DNA of 64,000 nucleotides from an uncultured Porphyromonadaceae bacterium (GTDB lineage: Bacteria > Bacteroidota > Bacteroidia > Bacteroidales > Muribaculaceae), in contig CABUIO010000001.1 of NCBI GenBank assembly GCA_902491625.1, positions 62,001-126,000 of the forward strand, in the 5' to 3' direction. The translations under genes were made by a program, and so were the position numbers. Shown in pieces: positions 25,607 through 33,619 of this stretch (positions are counted from its first letter, which is position 1; each line of letters begins with the position of its first letter). The notes beneath the pieces were generated by a model. The model made no database searches and was not told where the DNA came from. It saw nothing but the letters and a program-made list of their open reading frames with translations.

Positions 25607-25681
<75 letters not shown>

Positions 25682-25685
25682 AGCA

Positions 25686-25724
25686 AAGCCGGAGAAGCAC
25701 GACGCTCTTCCGGCTTTTTCTTTT
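25686..25724 (+). terminator. Intrinsic terminator after the tRNA
   Basis: AAGCCGGA and TCCGGCTT arms with an inner GAAGC/GCTC-like pairing, followed by TTTCTTTT. Confidence 0.88.
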
Positions 25725-25736
25725 ACATTACCCGCC

Positions 25737-26429
25737 ATGACACCGCTCTACGAAGACAACCACATTATTATAGTAGACAAGCAGCCCGGAGAGATCGTCC
25801 AGGGGGACAAGACCGGCGACACTCCCCTCTCGGCCATCGTAGCCGATTATCTGAAAGAGAAATATGCCAAACCGGGCAATGTATTTGTCGGTGTGGTTCA
25901 TCGTCTCGACCGTCCCGTAGGCGGCGTGGTGATATTCGCCAAGACTTCCAAAGCGCTCACACGCCTCAACGAGATGCTGCGCAAGCATCAGATTCACAAG
26001 ACCTACTGGGCCATCGTCGAGGGGTGTCCGGAAAAGGACAGCGACACCCTCAGCGATCTGCTCGTCAGCTCCGAGCGAAACAACAAGACATACGTGGTCG
26101 GGAACGGTTCTACCGCACCTTCCGACGTACGCGAGGCCACGCTTCGATATAAGGAACTCAACAGAGGCGAGCGCTATTCGCTCGTGGAAGTGACGCTCAT
26201 CACCGGACGCAAGCATCAGATCCGCGTGCAGCTCGCCAACATCGGGCATCCAATCAAAGGTGACCTCAAATATGGCGCACGCCGCAGCAACCGGGGAGGC
26301 GGAATCTCGCTGCTTGCCCGCCGCATCTGTTTCGCGCACCCGGTGAGCCGTCAGGAGATCGACGTCACTGCGCCGCTTCCGACCGACGATCCGCTATGGT
26401 CGCACCTCGCTCCGACAGAGAGTTGTTGA
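25737..26429 (+). CDS. RluA-family pseudouridine synthase
   Basis: RNA-modifying enzyme of 230 residues that isomerises uridine to pseudouridine. It opens LYEDNHIIIVDKQPGEIVQ. The catalytic Asp is in VHRLDRPVGG. RKHQIRVQLANIGHPIKGD is the conserved late motif of the RluA group. There is no S4 domain before the catalytic domain, as in the short RluA/RluC-like members of Bacteroidetes. The target site (23S rRNA or tRNA) cannot be told from sequence. Confidence 0.93.
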   Translation: MTPLYEDNHIIIVDKQPGEIVQGDKTGDTPLSAIVADYLKEKYAKPGNVFVGVVHRLDRPVGGVVIFAKTSKALTRLNEMLRKHQIHKTYWAIVEGCPEKDSDTLSDLLVSSERNNKTYVVGNGSTAPSDVREATLRYKELNRGERYSLVEVTLITGRKHQIRVQLANIGHPIKGDLKYGARRSNRGGGISLLARRICFAHPVSRQEIDVTAPLPTDDPLWSHLAPTESC

Positions 26430-26436
26430 TTTTTAT

Positions 26437-26468
26437 TTTGCATAATAAGGGGATTTTTTGTAATTTCG
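26437..26468 (+). promoter_or_regulatory. Promoter of the TetR-fabH-fabG locus
   Basis: TTTG (26437-26440), exactly 20 bases, then TAATTTCG (26461-26468). The -7 box has one deviation from TAnnTTTG. Confidence 0.7.
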
Positions 26469-26470
26469 CA

Positions 26471-26489
26471 CACAAAAGAGGCTTTTGTG
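26471..26489 (+). promoter_or_regulatory. Candidate TetR operator at the transcription start
   Basis: CACAAAAG, a three-base AGG spacer and CTTTTGTG form a perfect 8+8 inverted repeat. It begins two bases after the -7 box, so it covers the predicted start. Its size and place fit an operator for the dimeric TetR protein encoded 65 bases downstream, giving autoregulation. Confidence 0.65.
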
Positions 26490-26553
26490 CAATACCTTGC
26501 GCGTTCACGTTTTACAACAACGTGATTTCCAGCCTCATAAATAAAACGACGGA

Positions 26554-27162
26554 ATGGTACTCAAGACACGCGACAGACTTATCGAAGTGGCACGGCAGCT
26601 CTTTGCCAGAAAAGGCATAGAGAACACCACCATGAACGATATCGCCTCGGCCTCCGACAAAGGGCGACGCACCATCTACACCTACTTCCGCAACAAACGC
26701 GACATCTTCAACGCCGTGATAGAACGCGAGACAGGCAAGCTGCTCGTGAAGCTTGAGGAGATTCAGGAGCGTCCGATCAGTCCCGAGGAAAAACTCAGGC
26801 AATACATCGACTGCCGCTTCGACACCATGCGGGAGATCGTGAGCCGCAACGGATCGCTGAAGGCCGGATTCTTCCGCGACGTCCGCAAGGTCGACCGCGC
26901 TCGACGCATTGTCTCCTCGCGTGAGATCGAAATCCTGGGACGCATCCTCAGCGAAGGTGTGAAGAAAGGTGTCTTCGACATCACGGATGTACAGCAGACT
27001 GCCGCCATTCTCGTCCACGCCGTCCATGGACTCGACGTGCCCTACATCCGCGACAACCTCGCAGACCAGGGATTCGACAAATCCATGGTCAAGGAGATCG
27101 TCAACAAGATAGTCACCGACGGACTCCGCACGCGTCGGAACTGCCAGAAACAACCGAATTAA
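26554..27162 (+). CDS. TetR/AcrR-family transcriptional regulator
   Basis: Regulator of 202 residues. The N-terminal helix-turn-helix runs DRLIEVARQLFARKGIENTT, then MNDIASASDKGRRTIYTYFR (about 7-50), with a GRRTIYTYF recognition helix where most members have kGtlYyhF. The C-terminal ligand-binding helices are unassigned. It sits 25 bases before a KAS III gene and then fabG, and a palindrome overlaps the upstream promoter. This points to control of fatty-acid synthesis in response to an acyl ligand, which is inference from context. Confidence 0.93.
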   Translation: MVLKTRDRLIEVARQLFARKGIENTTMNDIASASDKGRRTIYTYFRNKRDIFNAVIERETGKLLVKLEEIQERPISPEEKLRQYIDCRFDTMREIVSRNGSLKAGFFRDVRKVDRARRIVSSREIEILGRILSEGVKKGVFDITDVQQTAAILVHAVHGLDVPYIRDNLADQGFDKSMVKEIVNKIVTDGLRTRRNCQKQPN

Positions 27163-27187
27163 CAACAACTCTCATCATATATAGATA

Positions 27188-28138
27188 ATGTACATAAACG
27201 CCATCGGGCTGTATGTGCCCTCCGCAAGGATCAACAACGACTATTTTCTCTCCGTCAACGGACTCACCCCCGAATGGATCGAGCAGCGCACCGGCATAAG
27301 CTCGCGCTCGCGTGCCGCCGAGGATGAGAATCAGTTTACAATGGCCGTCGACGCCGTGGAAAACGCTCTCCCCTCCCTGCCCTACGACATCAAAGATGTA
27401 GACCTGATCGTCGGTGCGGCCTACGCCTGCTACGACACCGTCGGCACAGTCGGCCACGTCATCCAGCGCCAGTACGACATTTCTCATGCCAAGGTGGTCT
27501 ATGCCACTTCGGCCTGCTCGTCGTTCATCAACGGCATGGAGATCATCGAGTGCTATTTCAAGGCCGGGAAAGCCACAAAGGCACTTCTGATCTGCAGCGA
27601 GCACAACTCCTACTATGCCAACGAGAAGGACGCCAAATCCGGCCATCTGTGGGGTGACGCCGCCGTGGCATATTTCGTATCGAAGGACCGGATAGCTCCG
27701 ACCGACTGGGAAGTGCTCGACATCTTCACCGAAGGCCTCGGCAATCTCGGCAAAGGTCCCAATGGCGTAGTGCTACGCCCCAAAGAGGGGGGCATCAGCA
27801 TGCCCGACGGACGCGACGTCTTCATCCACGCCTGCCGATACATGATCTACGCCCTCAACAAGAGCCTTGAGAACCTCGGCATCGGTATCGACGACCTCGG
27901 CCACATCATCACACATCAGGCCAATATGCGCATAGTCGCCCAGGTCGCACATCTGCTCGACAAGCCTATGGATCATTTCCTCAACAACATCCGCGAGCTT
28001 GGCAACACCGGATCGGCCTCGGCGCCGCTCGTGCTCGCGCAGCAGCAGACCGAGATCGCACCCGGCGAGAAGGTTGCCCTCATCGTCTTCGGCGGCGGCT
28101 ATTCCTGCGGCTCGATCATCGTGCAGAAACCTCAATAA
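27188..28138 (+). CDS. 3-oxoacyl-ACP synthase III family protein
   Basis: Ketosynthase of 316 residues, the FabH length. The catalytic triad is visible: Cys in YATSACSSFINGM, His in IITHQANMRI and Asn in LGNTGSASAP. The family normally condenses an acyl-CoA primer with malonyl-ACP to start fatty-acid chains; FabH-like proteins also serve other lipid products. It lies between the TetR gene and fabG on one transcript (30 bases before fabG). The primer preference cannot be read, so a strict fabH symbol is withheld. Confidence 0.9.
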   Translation: MYINAIGLYVPSARINNDYFLSVNGLTPEWIEQRTGISSRSRAAEDENQFTMAVDAVENALPSLPYDIKDVDLIVGAAYACYDTVGTVGHVIQRQYDISHAKVVYATSACSSFINGMEIIECYFKAGKATKALLICSEHNSYYANEKDAKSGHLWGDAAVAYFVSKDRIAPTDWEVLDIFTEGLGNLGKGPNGVVLRPKEGGISMPDGRDVFIHACRYMIYALNKSLENLGIGIDDLGHIITHQANMRIVAQVAHLLDKPMDHFLNNIRELGNTGSASAPLVLAQQQTEIAPGEKVALIVFGGGYSCGSIIVQKPQ

Positions 28139-28168
28139 AATCCAAACAACATATACTCAAAATTATAT

Positions 28169-28915
28169 ATGAAACTACTTGAAGGAAAGACAGCCCTTGT
28201 CACCGGCGCAGCCCGCGGCATCGGCAAAGCAATCGCTCTCAAATTTGCTTCCGAGGGCGCCAACATCGCGTTCACAGACCTCGTCATCGACGAAAACGGC
28301 CTGAAGACCCAGGAAGAGATCGAAGCTCTCGGCGTAAAATGCATCGGCTATGCCTCCAACGCCGCCAACTTCGCCGAGACCGAAGAGGTCGTTAAGAAAG
28401 TCCATGAGGACTTTGGCTCCATCGACATCCTCGTCAACAACGCAGGTATCACCAAAGACGGACTTATGATGCGCATGAGCGAGGGCCAGTGGGATGCCGT
28501 GATCGCCGTCAACCTCAAATCGGCCTTCAACTTCATCCACGCCGTGCTCCCCATCATGATGCGCCAGCGCCACGGCTCCATCATCAACATGGCGTCCGTT
28601 GTAGGTGTCCACGGCAACGCCGGACAGGCAAACTACGCTGCGTCGAAAGCCGGACTCATCGCTCTCGCCAAGTCGATCGCCCAGGAGGTCGGCAGCCGCG
28701 GCATCCGTGCCAACGCCATCGCTCCGGGCTTCATCGAGACAGCCATGACCGCAGCCCTTCCCGAGGAGGTGCGCAAGGAATGGTGTCAGAAGATACCACT
28801 GCGTCGCGGCGGCAAGCCCGAGGACATCGCCGATGTAGCGACATTCCTCGCTTCCGACATGTCGTCCTATGTCTCCGGTCAGGTGATTCAGGTCGACGGC
28901 GGCATGAACATGTAA
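28169..28915 (+). CDS. fabG: 3-oxoacyl-ACP reductase
   Basis: Short-chain dehydrogenase of 248 residues that reduces 3-oxoacyl-ACP with NADPH. The nucleotide motif is TGAARGIGKAIA (about 12-23), followed by NNAGITKDGLMMRMS, the catalytic Ser in INMASVVG and YxxxK in YAASKAG. NAIAPGFIETAMT and the C-terminal SSYVSGQVIQVDGGMNM are typical of FabG. Third gene of the TetR-fabH-fabG group, and it ends near a strong hairpin. Confidence 0.95.
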   Translation: MKLLEGKTALVTGAARGIGKAIALKFASEGANIAFTDLVIDENGLKTQEEIEALGVKCIGYASNAANFAETEEVVKKVHEDFGSIDILVNNAGITKDGLMMRMSEGQWDAVIAVNLKSAFNFIHAVLPIMMRQRHGSIINMASVVGVHGNAGQANYAASKAGLIALAKSIAQEVGSRGIRANAIAPGFIETAMTAALPEEVRKEWCQKIPLRRGGKPEDIADVATFLASDMSSYVSGQVIQVDGGMNM

Positions 28916-28936
28916 TCTCCACCCGACGTTTATATA

Positions 28937-28974
28937 CAGGACATGCGGACCTCCGACGAGGTGCGTGTGTCCTG
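28937..28974 (+). terminator. Hairpin after fabG, possible terminator
   Basis: CAGGACA and TGTCCTG, then ACCTC and GAGGT, stack into a strong hairpin. It is followed only by ATTGATTAT, so termination may be incomplete and the helicase could be read through. Confidence 0.5.
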
Positions 28975-29000
28975 ATTGATTATCAAACCTCCATCTGTCT

Positions 29001-30338
29001 ATGAAAGAAAAAGAGTTTCTACCTCTCGTCAGCAGCCGATTGGGCATCGACACCCTCAATCCCATGCAGCAGCGCATGATGGCGTCTGCCTCCGACCGCA
29101 GCGACATCATACTCCTCTCACCCACCGGCTCGGGCAAGACACTGGCTTTCGCGCTGCCTTTGCTCAAGATGATGCGACCATCGACAGGGCGTGTGCAGGG
29201 TGTGGTCATCGCTCCCTCGCGCGAGCTTGTGCTTCAGACCGCAGGAGTGCTGCGCAACATCGCCGCCGGACTGAAAGTCACGGCACTCTACGGCGGCCAT
29301 AAGGTAGAGGACGAGGTAAACTCTCTCAAGGCCGGAAGCGACATCATCGTGGCAACACCGGGACGTCTTCTCGACCATTCGCGACGCCGCAACATAGACC
29401 TCCTCCCCACGCGCATTTGCGTGCTCGATGAGTTCGACAAATCGCTCGAATTAGGGTTTGAGGAAGATATGAGCAAAATCTTCGAACGATTGAAAAACCT
29501 CAGCCGTATCATCCTCACCTCTGCCACGGACATGGCTGTCCTCCCCGACTTCATCAGGCTCAACAATCCTCTGACACTCTCCTATCTCGACTCTGCGCCG
29601 GAGCTGCGCAACCGACTCCACATACACCGCGTCGAGTCCGACGACAAGGACAAGCTTCATGCGCTGCTCCGCCTCCTCCGCAACATCAATTCCGGCGAAG
29701 GCTCGCCGGGCAAGAGCATCATCTTCGTCAACCACCGCGAGAGCGCCGAGCGAATCTACCAATATCTGCGTTGTAAGGGTGTAAGCGCCGTGCTCTATCA
29801 CGGCGCCCTCGACCAGAAAGACCGCGAAAAAGCCGTAGCGATGTTCAACAACGGCTCGCGTCCGATTCTTGTGGCCACAGACCTTGCAGCACGAGGCCTC
29901 GACATCGCGGGCGTAGACAATGTGATCCACTACCATCTTCCCTTGCAGGAGGACACCTACACCCATCGCAACGGTCGAACGGCGCGTGTGAACGCCGACG
30001 GCGACATCTATCTGCTCACAGGACCCGGCGAGACACTCGCGCCCTACATCGTCCCCGACGACACTCTGCAGCTCGCCGAAGATGCCAAAGGCAATCTCGA
30101 GAGTCCGCTTACGACACTCTACATAAGCGCGGGAAAGAAGGAGAAGCTTTCGCGCGGCGACATTCTCGGCTTCCTCACCGCGCAGGAAGGATTGGAGGCT
30201 TCGGCAATCGGCAAGATCGATGTCTACGACCACTACAGCCTTGTCGCCCTCGCCACCGAAGCAGCAAAACTCCTCCTCGCTAAAGGCAACAGTTTCAGAA
30301 TCAAGGGGACGAAGCGTCGCGTGTTTGCCGAAAACTAA
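29001..30338 (+). CDS. DEAD-box RNA helicase with a DEFD box
   Basis: Helicase of 445 residues. Q-motif region LGIDTLNPMQQRMM, motif I SPTGSGKT, Ia APSRELVLQ, motif Ib TPGRLL, motif II VLDEFDKS (DEFD, not DEAD), motif III TSATD, then IIFVNHRESAERIYQYL, VATDLAARGLDI (motif V) and HRNGRTARVN (motif VI, where most read HRiGRtgR). A C-terminal accessory domain of about 90 residues follows. The Asp-Glu-x-Asp of motif II is kept, so activity is likely. The group fits the small Bacteroidetes DEAD-box helicases of unknown RNA target. It converges on yigZ with four bases between. Confidence 0.93.
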   Translation: MKEKEFLPLVSSRLGIDTLNPMQQRMMASASDRSDIILLSPTGSGKTLAFALPLLKMMRPSTGRVQGVVIAPSRELVLQTAGVLRNIAAGLKVTALYGGHKVEDEVNSLKAGSDIIVATPGRLLDHSRRRNIDLLPTRICVLDEFDKSLELGFEEDMSKIFERLKNLSRIILTSATDMAVLPDFIRLNNPLTLSYLDSAPELRNRLHIHRVESDDKDKLHALLRLLRNINSGEGSPGKSIIFVNHRESAERIYQYLRCKGVSAVLYHGALDQKDREKAVAMFNNGSRPILVATDLAARGLDIAGVDNVIHYHLPLQEDTYTHRNGRTARVNADGDIYLLTGPGETLAPYIVPDDTLQLAEDAKGNLESPLTTLYISAGKKEKLSRGDILGFLTAQEGLEASAIGKIDVYDHYSLVALATEAAKLLLAKGNSFRIKGTKRRVFAEN

Positions 30339-30342
30339 GAGG

Positions 30343-30939
30343 TTACGCCTCTGTAACGCCGCTGATCGAAAAAAGGCGTCCGCGAAGTTCAGGTTCGTTG
30401 TCCTGACGTGTGCGGAGCGTCATACGGCATGTGTTGTCGAATTCCTGCTCCAAGATCTCGACGCCCGGCTGCTTTGCAAGGCGCATCACATCGTTCATGG
30501 CCATGTATGGGAACGTGAACGACATCACGCTCTGCACATGCATTTCCTCAACAACCGAAGCTTCGATAGCCTCGCGTGCCGCAGTGCGGTATGCCACGGT
30601 CAGACCGCCGGTACCGAGTTTTATTCCTCCAAAATATCGCACTACGACAACAACAGCGTCGGTGAGCGAGAAACTGTGCAGCTGCCCGAGAATCGGCTTC
30701 CCGGCAGTTCCGGAGGGTTCGCCGTTGTCGTTGCATTGCTGTTGCGCATCGGCGCCGGTACCTACTGAATAAGCCCAGCAGACATGCCGCGCGTCGTGGT
30801 AGTCGTTGGCGTAACGGCGAATGATCTCGCGGGCCTCCTCCGCACTTGCAGCGTGATGCGCGAAACCGTAGAATCGGCTCATCTTCTCCGTGACCTTCGA
30901 TTCTCCCGGCGATGTGATTGTATTGTAGCTGTCGGCCAT
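30343..30939 (-). CDS. YigZ/IMPACT family protein
   Basis: Protein of 198 residues. The N-terminal UPF0029 domain has KFYGFAHHA-like SRFYGFAHHAASAEEAREII, DARHVCWAY and NDNGEPSGTAGKPIL, then VVVVVRYFGGIKLGTGGL, the signature of the family. A smaller C-terminal domain follows (about 135-198). The family is linked to translation control in eukaryotes; the bacterial role is not settled. It is the last gene of the chromate transporter-folC-yigZ operon, three bases after folC. Confidence 0.93.
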   Translation of the reverse strand: MADSYNTITSPGESKVTEKMSRFYGFAHHAASAEEAREIIRRYANDYHDARHVCWAYSVGTGADAQQQCNDNGEPSGTAGKPILGQLHSFSLTDAVVVVVRYFGGIKLGTGGLTVAYRTAAREAIEASVVEEMHVQSVMSFTFPYMAMNDVMRLAKQPGVEILEQEFDNTCRMTLRTRQDNEPELRGRLFSISGVTEA

Positions 30940-30942
30940 AGA

Positions 30943-32244
30943 TCATGAAAGTGTGTTTAGGAAATCGGCCACGACGAAAGTGCTGCCGCCCACATAGACA
31001 ATGTCTTCGTCCGAGGCATCCCCAAGAGCCTGCGTGTAAGCCTCTCCCACAGTTTCGAAGACGCGATCCGCAGCCACCGGGAGTCCGGCATCGCGGCATC
31101 TTTCGGCAAGTTTTTCAGCCGGGAGCGCTCTGGGAATCTGAGCGTTGGAGATGTAATATTCGGCATCCTGCGGGAAAAGGCGCAGGATGTTGGCAATATC
31201 CTTGTCGGCAACGAAGCCGATCACGAAACGCAGCCGCGCATCTTTGCCCCGCTCAGCCATCAGCCTGCGCAACTGACCGAGATTATAGCCGAGTCCGGCC
31301 TCGTTATGGCCTGTGTCGGCAATCACGAGCGGCGACTCCTGAATCCTCATCCATCGTCCTGCAAGGTGAGTGTTGCGGCACACCCCTGCGATACCCTTAA
31401 CTATGCTTTCGTCGCTCAGCTCTACTCCGGCCTCCTCGCGAAGCATCCTTGCGGCAACGAGGATCGTGTTGAGGTTGCGGCGCTGGTAATCGCCTGTCAG
31501 AGGGGAAGAATAGGCGCGCCCTTCCCTGTCGCGGAAATCTGCGGGATCGAATTCACCCTCAGCTTCAGGAGTCTCCTGAGCAAACCTAACCGACGCACCG
31601 ACCTCGGCGGCTTCCGACGCGAACACCTCGCGCACCTCACCCTCTGCCTCCCCTATCGTCACGGGGATACCCGACTTGATGATTCCGGCCTTCTCGCGGG
31701 CAATCTCCGGCAGCGTGGAGCCGAGAAACTGAGTGTGGTCCTTTGAGATATTGGTGATGACACACGCTATCGGAGTGATGATGTTGGTGCTGTCAAGACG
31801 ACCTCCCATACCGACCTCGATCACGGCGTAATCGACCTCACTGCGCGCGAACCAGTCGAAGGCCATCATCATGGTCAGTTCAAAGAAGGAAGGTCGGCCT
31901 TGATAGCCCGAACTGCGGTAGCGCTCCACAAAATCGACCACCGCCTCGCGCGGCATCATCTCGCCGTCGACACGTATGCGCTCACGGAAATCCACAAGAT
32001 GCGGCGAAGTATAAAGACCCACTCGATAACCCTGCTCCTGAAGGATGGAGGCGAGATTATGGCTAACGCTCCCCTTGCCGTTGGTGCCGGCGACATGTAT
32101 CGAGCGGAAGCGACGGTGAGGATGTCCGAAGAAGCTGTCGAGCGCCAGGGAGGTGTCGAGGCCGGGTTTATAGGCCGCAGCTCCGGTGCGCGAGAACATC
32201 GGAAGCTGACGGAAAAGCCATTGCAGTGTGTCGTTATAGTTCAT
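30943..32244 (-). CDS. folC: Bifunctional folylpolyglutamate/dihydrofolate synthase
   Basis: Mur-ligase-family enzyme of 433 residues that adds glutamate to folates in the cytoplasm. The ATP loop is HVAGTNGKGSVSH (about 48-60). Family motifs LYTSPHLVDFRERI, DYAVIEVGMGGRLDSTN and IANISKD-like VITNISKDHTQFLG are intact. The C-terminal domain contains VIADTGHNEAGL. It follows the second chromate transporter gene by 12 bases. Confidence 0.96.
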   Translation of the reverse strand: MNYNDTLQWLFRQLPMFSRTGAAAYKPGLDTSLALDSFFGHPHRRFRSIHVAGTNGKGSVSHNLASILQEQGYRVGLYTSPHLVDFRERIRVDGEMMPREAVVDFVERYRSSGYQGRPSFFELTMMMAFDWFARSEVDYAVIEVGMGGRLDSTNIITPIACVITNISKDHTQFLGSTLPEIAREKAGIIKSGIPVTIGEAEGEVREVFASEAAEVGASVRFAQETPEAEGEFDPADFRDREGRAYSSPLTGDYQRRNLNTILVAARMLREEAGVELSDESIVKGIAGVCRNTHLAGRWMRIQESPLVIADTGHNEAGLGYNLGQLRRLMAERGKDARLRFVIGFVADKDIANILRLFPQDAEYYISNAQIPRALPAEKLAERCRDAGLPVAADRVFETVGEAYTQALGDASDEDIVYVGGSTFVVADFLNTLS

Positions 32245-32256
32245 GATACGAGTGTT

Positions 32257-32862
32257 TTAGAAACCATAGATTATCCATCCGGCCAATCCCGCCACCACGA
32301 TGACGAGGATCGGATGAAGCTTCACCTTCTTTCCTCGCCACGGAATCGGGAAAAAGACCAGACAGAATGAGGCGATACAGATGATAATATTGATTATCAA
32401 CTCGCTGCTGACATGCCGCGGATTGAAGTTGGCGTCATTCATCAGCAGGATGGCAGCCGAGGCGATAAGCCCGACGACCACCGGACGCAGACCGGAGAAT
32501 ATCCCTTTTATCGCGCCGCTGTCGCTGTGGCGCCGGATGAAATGGGCGCTGTAGAGCACCAACAAAAACGATGGAACGACCACGGCAAGCGTACACGCTA
32601 CGGAGCCCAGCAGACCCCACAGCACGCCGCTGTATGCCGGATCGACAGCGCCGGGAGCCACGTAGCCGATATATGTCGCCGAATTAATGCCGATAGGTCC
32701 GGGAGTCATCTGCGAGATGGCGACGATGTCGGTAAACATCGTCTCGCTGATCCATCCGGGATCAACCACGGAATGTTCCACGAGCGAGAGCATGGCATAG
32801 CCACCGCCGAATCCGAAGATGCCGATTTTGATATACGCCCAGATAAGTTTCAGATATATCAT
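32257..32862 (-). CDS. Chromate transporter family protein, second half
   Basis: Membrane protein of 201 residues with about five or six hydrophobic segments. The family motif FGFGGGYAMLSLVEHSVVD lies at the start and MTPGPIGINSATYIGY in the first third. It is one half of a two-gene CHR transporter; the partner gene overlaps its start by four bases. Proteins of this family export chromate in some bacteria, but most gut homologues have unknown substrates. Confidence 0.88.
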   Translation of the reverse strand: MIYLKLIWAYIKIGIFGFGGGYAMLSLVEHSVVDPGWISETMFTDIVAISQMTPGPIGINSATYIGYVAPGAVDPAYSGVLWGLLGSVACTLAVVVPSFLLVLYSAHFIRRHSDSGAIKGIFSGLRPVVVGLIASAAILLMNDANFNPRHVSSELIINIIICIASFCLVFFPIPWRGKKVKLHPILVIVVAGLAGWIIYGF

Positions 32863-33470
32863 CGCTCACCTCCTTTCCCTCGCAGACGTCTTTCGCCAAG
32901 GAAGAAGAAGAGCCAGCCGCCCACACCGCCGAGCACCACATAGAGTATCGGCGACGACACCCAACCGATGTTGAGCGAAATCATAAGCGCCACAACAAAA
33001 GGGATCCACACCGTGCGCATGGTCAGTTTCGCGGCTTTGGCCGACGAGATGACCGGCGCTACGATCAGCGCCACGACCGCGGGACGTATACCCATGAAGA
33101 TCGCCGAAATGGTTCGGTTGTTCTTTATCACCTCCGGCGTCAGGAAGATGGCGATGGCGAGGATGATGAGGAAAGAAGGTAGAATCGTGCCGAGCGCTCC
33201 CACCACGCCACCGCGGCGACCGCAGAGTTTGTCGCCGACAGCCACCGCGATATTGACAGCCAGGATACCGGGAAGCGACTGCGCCAAAGCCAGAAGGTCG
33301 AGAAACTCGCCACGTTCGATCCAATGCTTTTTGTCCACGATCTCACGCTCTATGATGGAGATCATGGCCCAGCCTCCACCAAAAGTGAAGGCACCGATCT
33401 TAAGGAAAGAAAGAAACAGTTGCCAAAGGATGTTTCCCTCTCTCTCAGATACAATTCCGTTGTCTTTCAT
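32859..33470 (-). CDS. Chromate transporter family protein, first half
   Basis: Membrane protein of 203 residues from ATG 33470 (MKDNGIVSEREG). An upstream in-frame start at 33503 lies above the -7 box and is rejected. The family motif FGGGWAMISIIEREIVDK is near residue 34, then LAQSLPGILAVNIAVAVG. It pairs with the overlapping downstream half; the two together equal one long CHR protein. It heads the operon with folC and yigZ. Confidence 0.88.
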   Translation of the reverse strand: MKDNGIVSEREGNILWQLFLSFLKIGAFTFGGGWAMISIIEREIVDKKHWIERGEFLDLLALAQSLPGILAVNIAVAVGDKLCGRRGGVVGALGTILPSFLIILAIAIFLTPEVIKNNRTISAIFMGIRPAVVALIVAPVISSAKAAKLTMRTVWIPFVVALMISLNIGWVSSPILYVVLGGVGGWLFFFLGERRLRGKGGER

Positions 33471-33478
33471 AACCGCTG

Positions 33479-33486
33479 CAAAGTTA
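33479..33486 (-). promoter_or_regulatory. -7 box of the chromate transporter operon
   Basis: TAACTTTG on the minus strand ends eight bases before the ATG at 33470. The mRNA would have almost no leader. It is divergent from and close to the box at 33520-33527. Confidence 0.6.
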
Positions 33487-33519
33487 CTATTTTTACGGCA
33501 CACTTTATGAAAAAATCAC

Positions 33520-33527
33520 TATCTTTG
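33520..33527 (+). promoter_or_regulatory. -7 box of the DUF1016 gene
   Basis: TATCTTTG on the plus strand matches TAnnTTTG, about 92 bases before the ATG at 33620. It lies back to back with the transporter promoter. Confidence 0.5.
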
Positions 33528-33619
33528 CATATCGTCTCCAATAAAGAGAGACAGACAATCAACTCAACAGCGATAGCTATAGCAGCTAAAAATAAATGTG
33601 AAACTGCGTCTCACATATT

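Noticed and set aside
32257..33470. Frameshifted single chromate transporter gene
   Set aside because: The two halves overlap by four bases with proper stop and start, and each begins with the family motif. Two-gene CHR pairs are a normal form.
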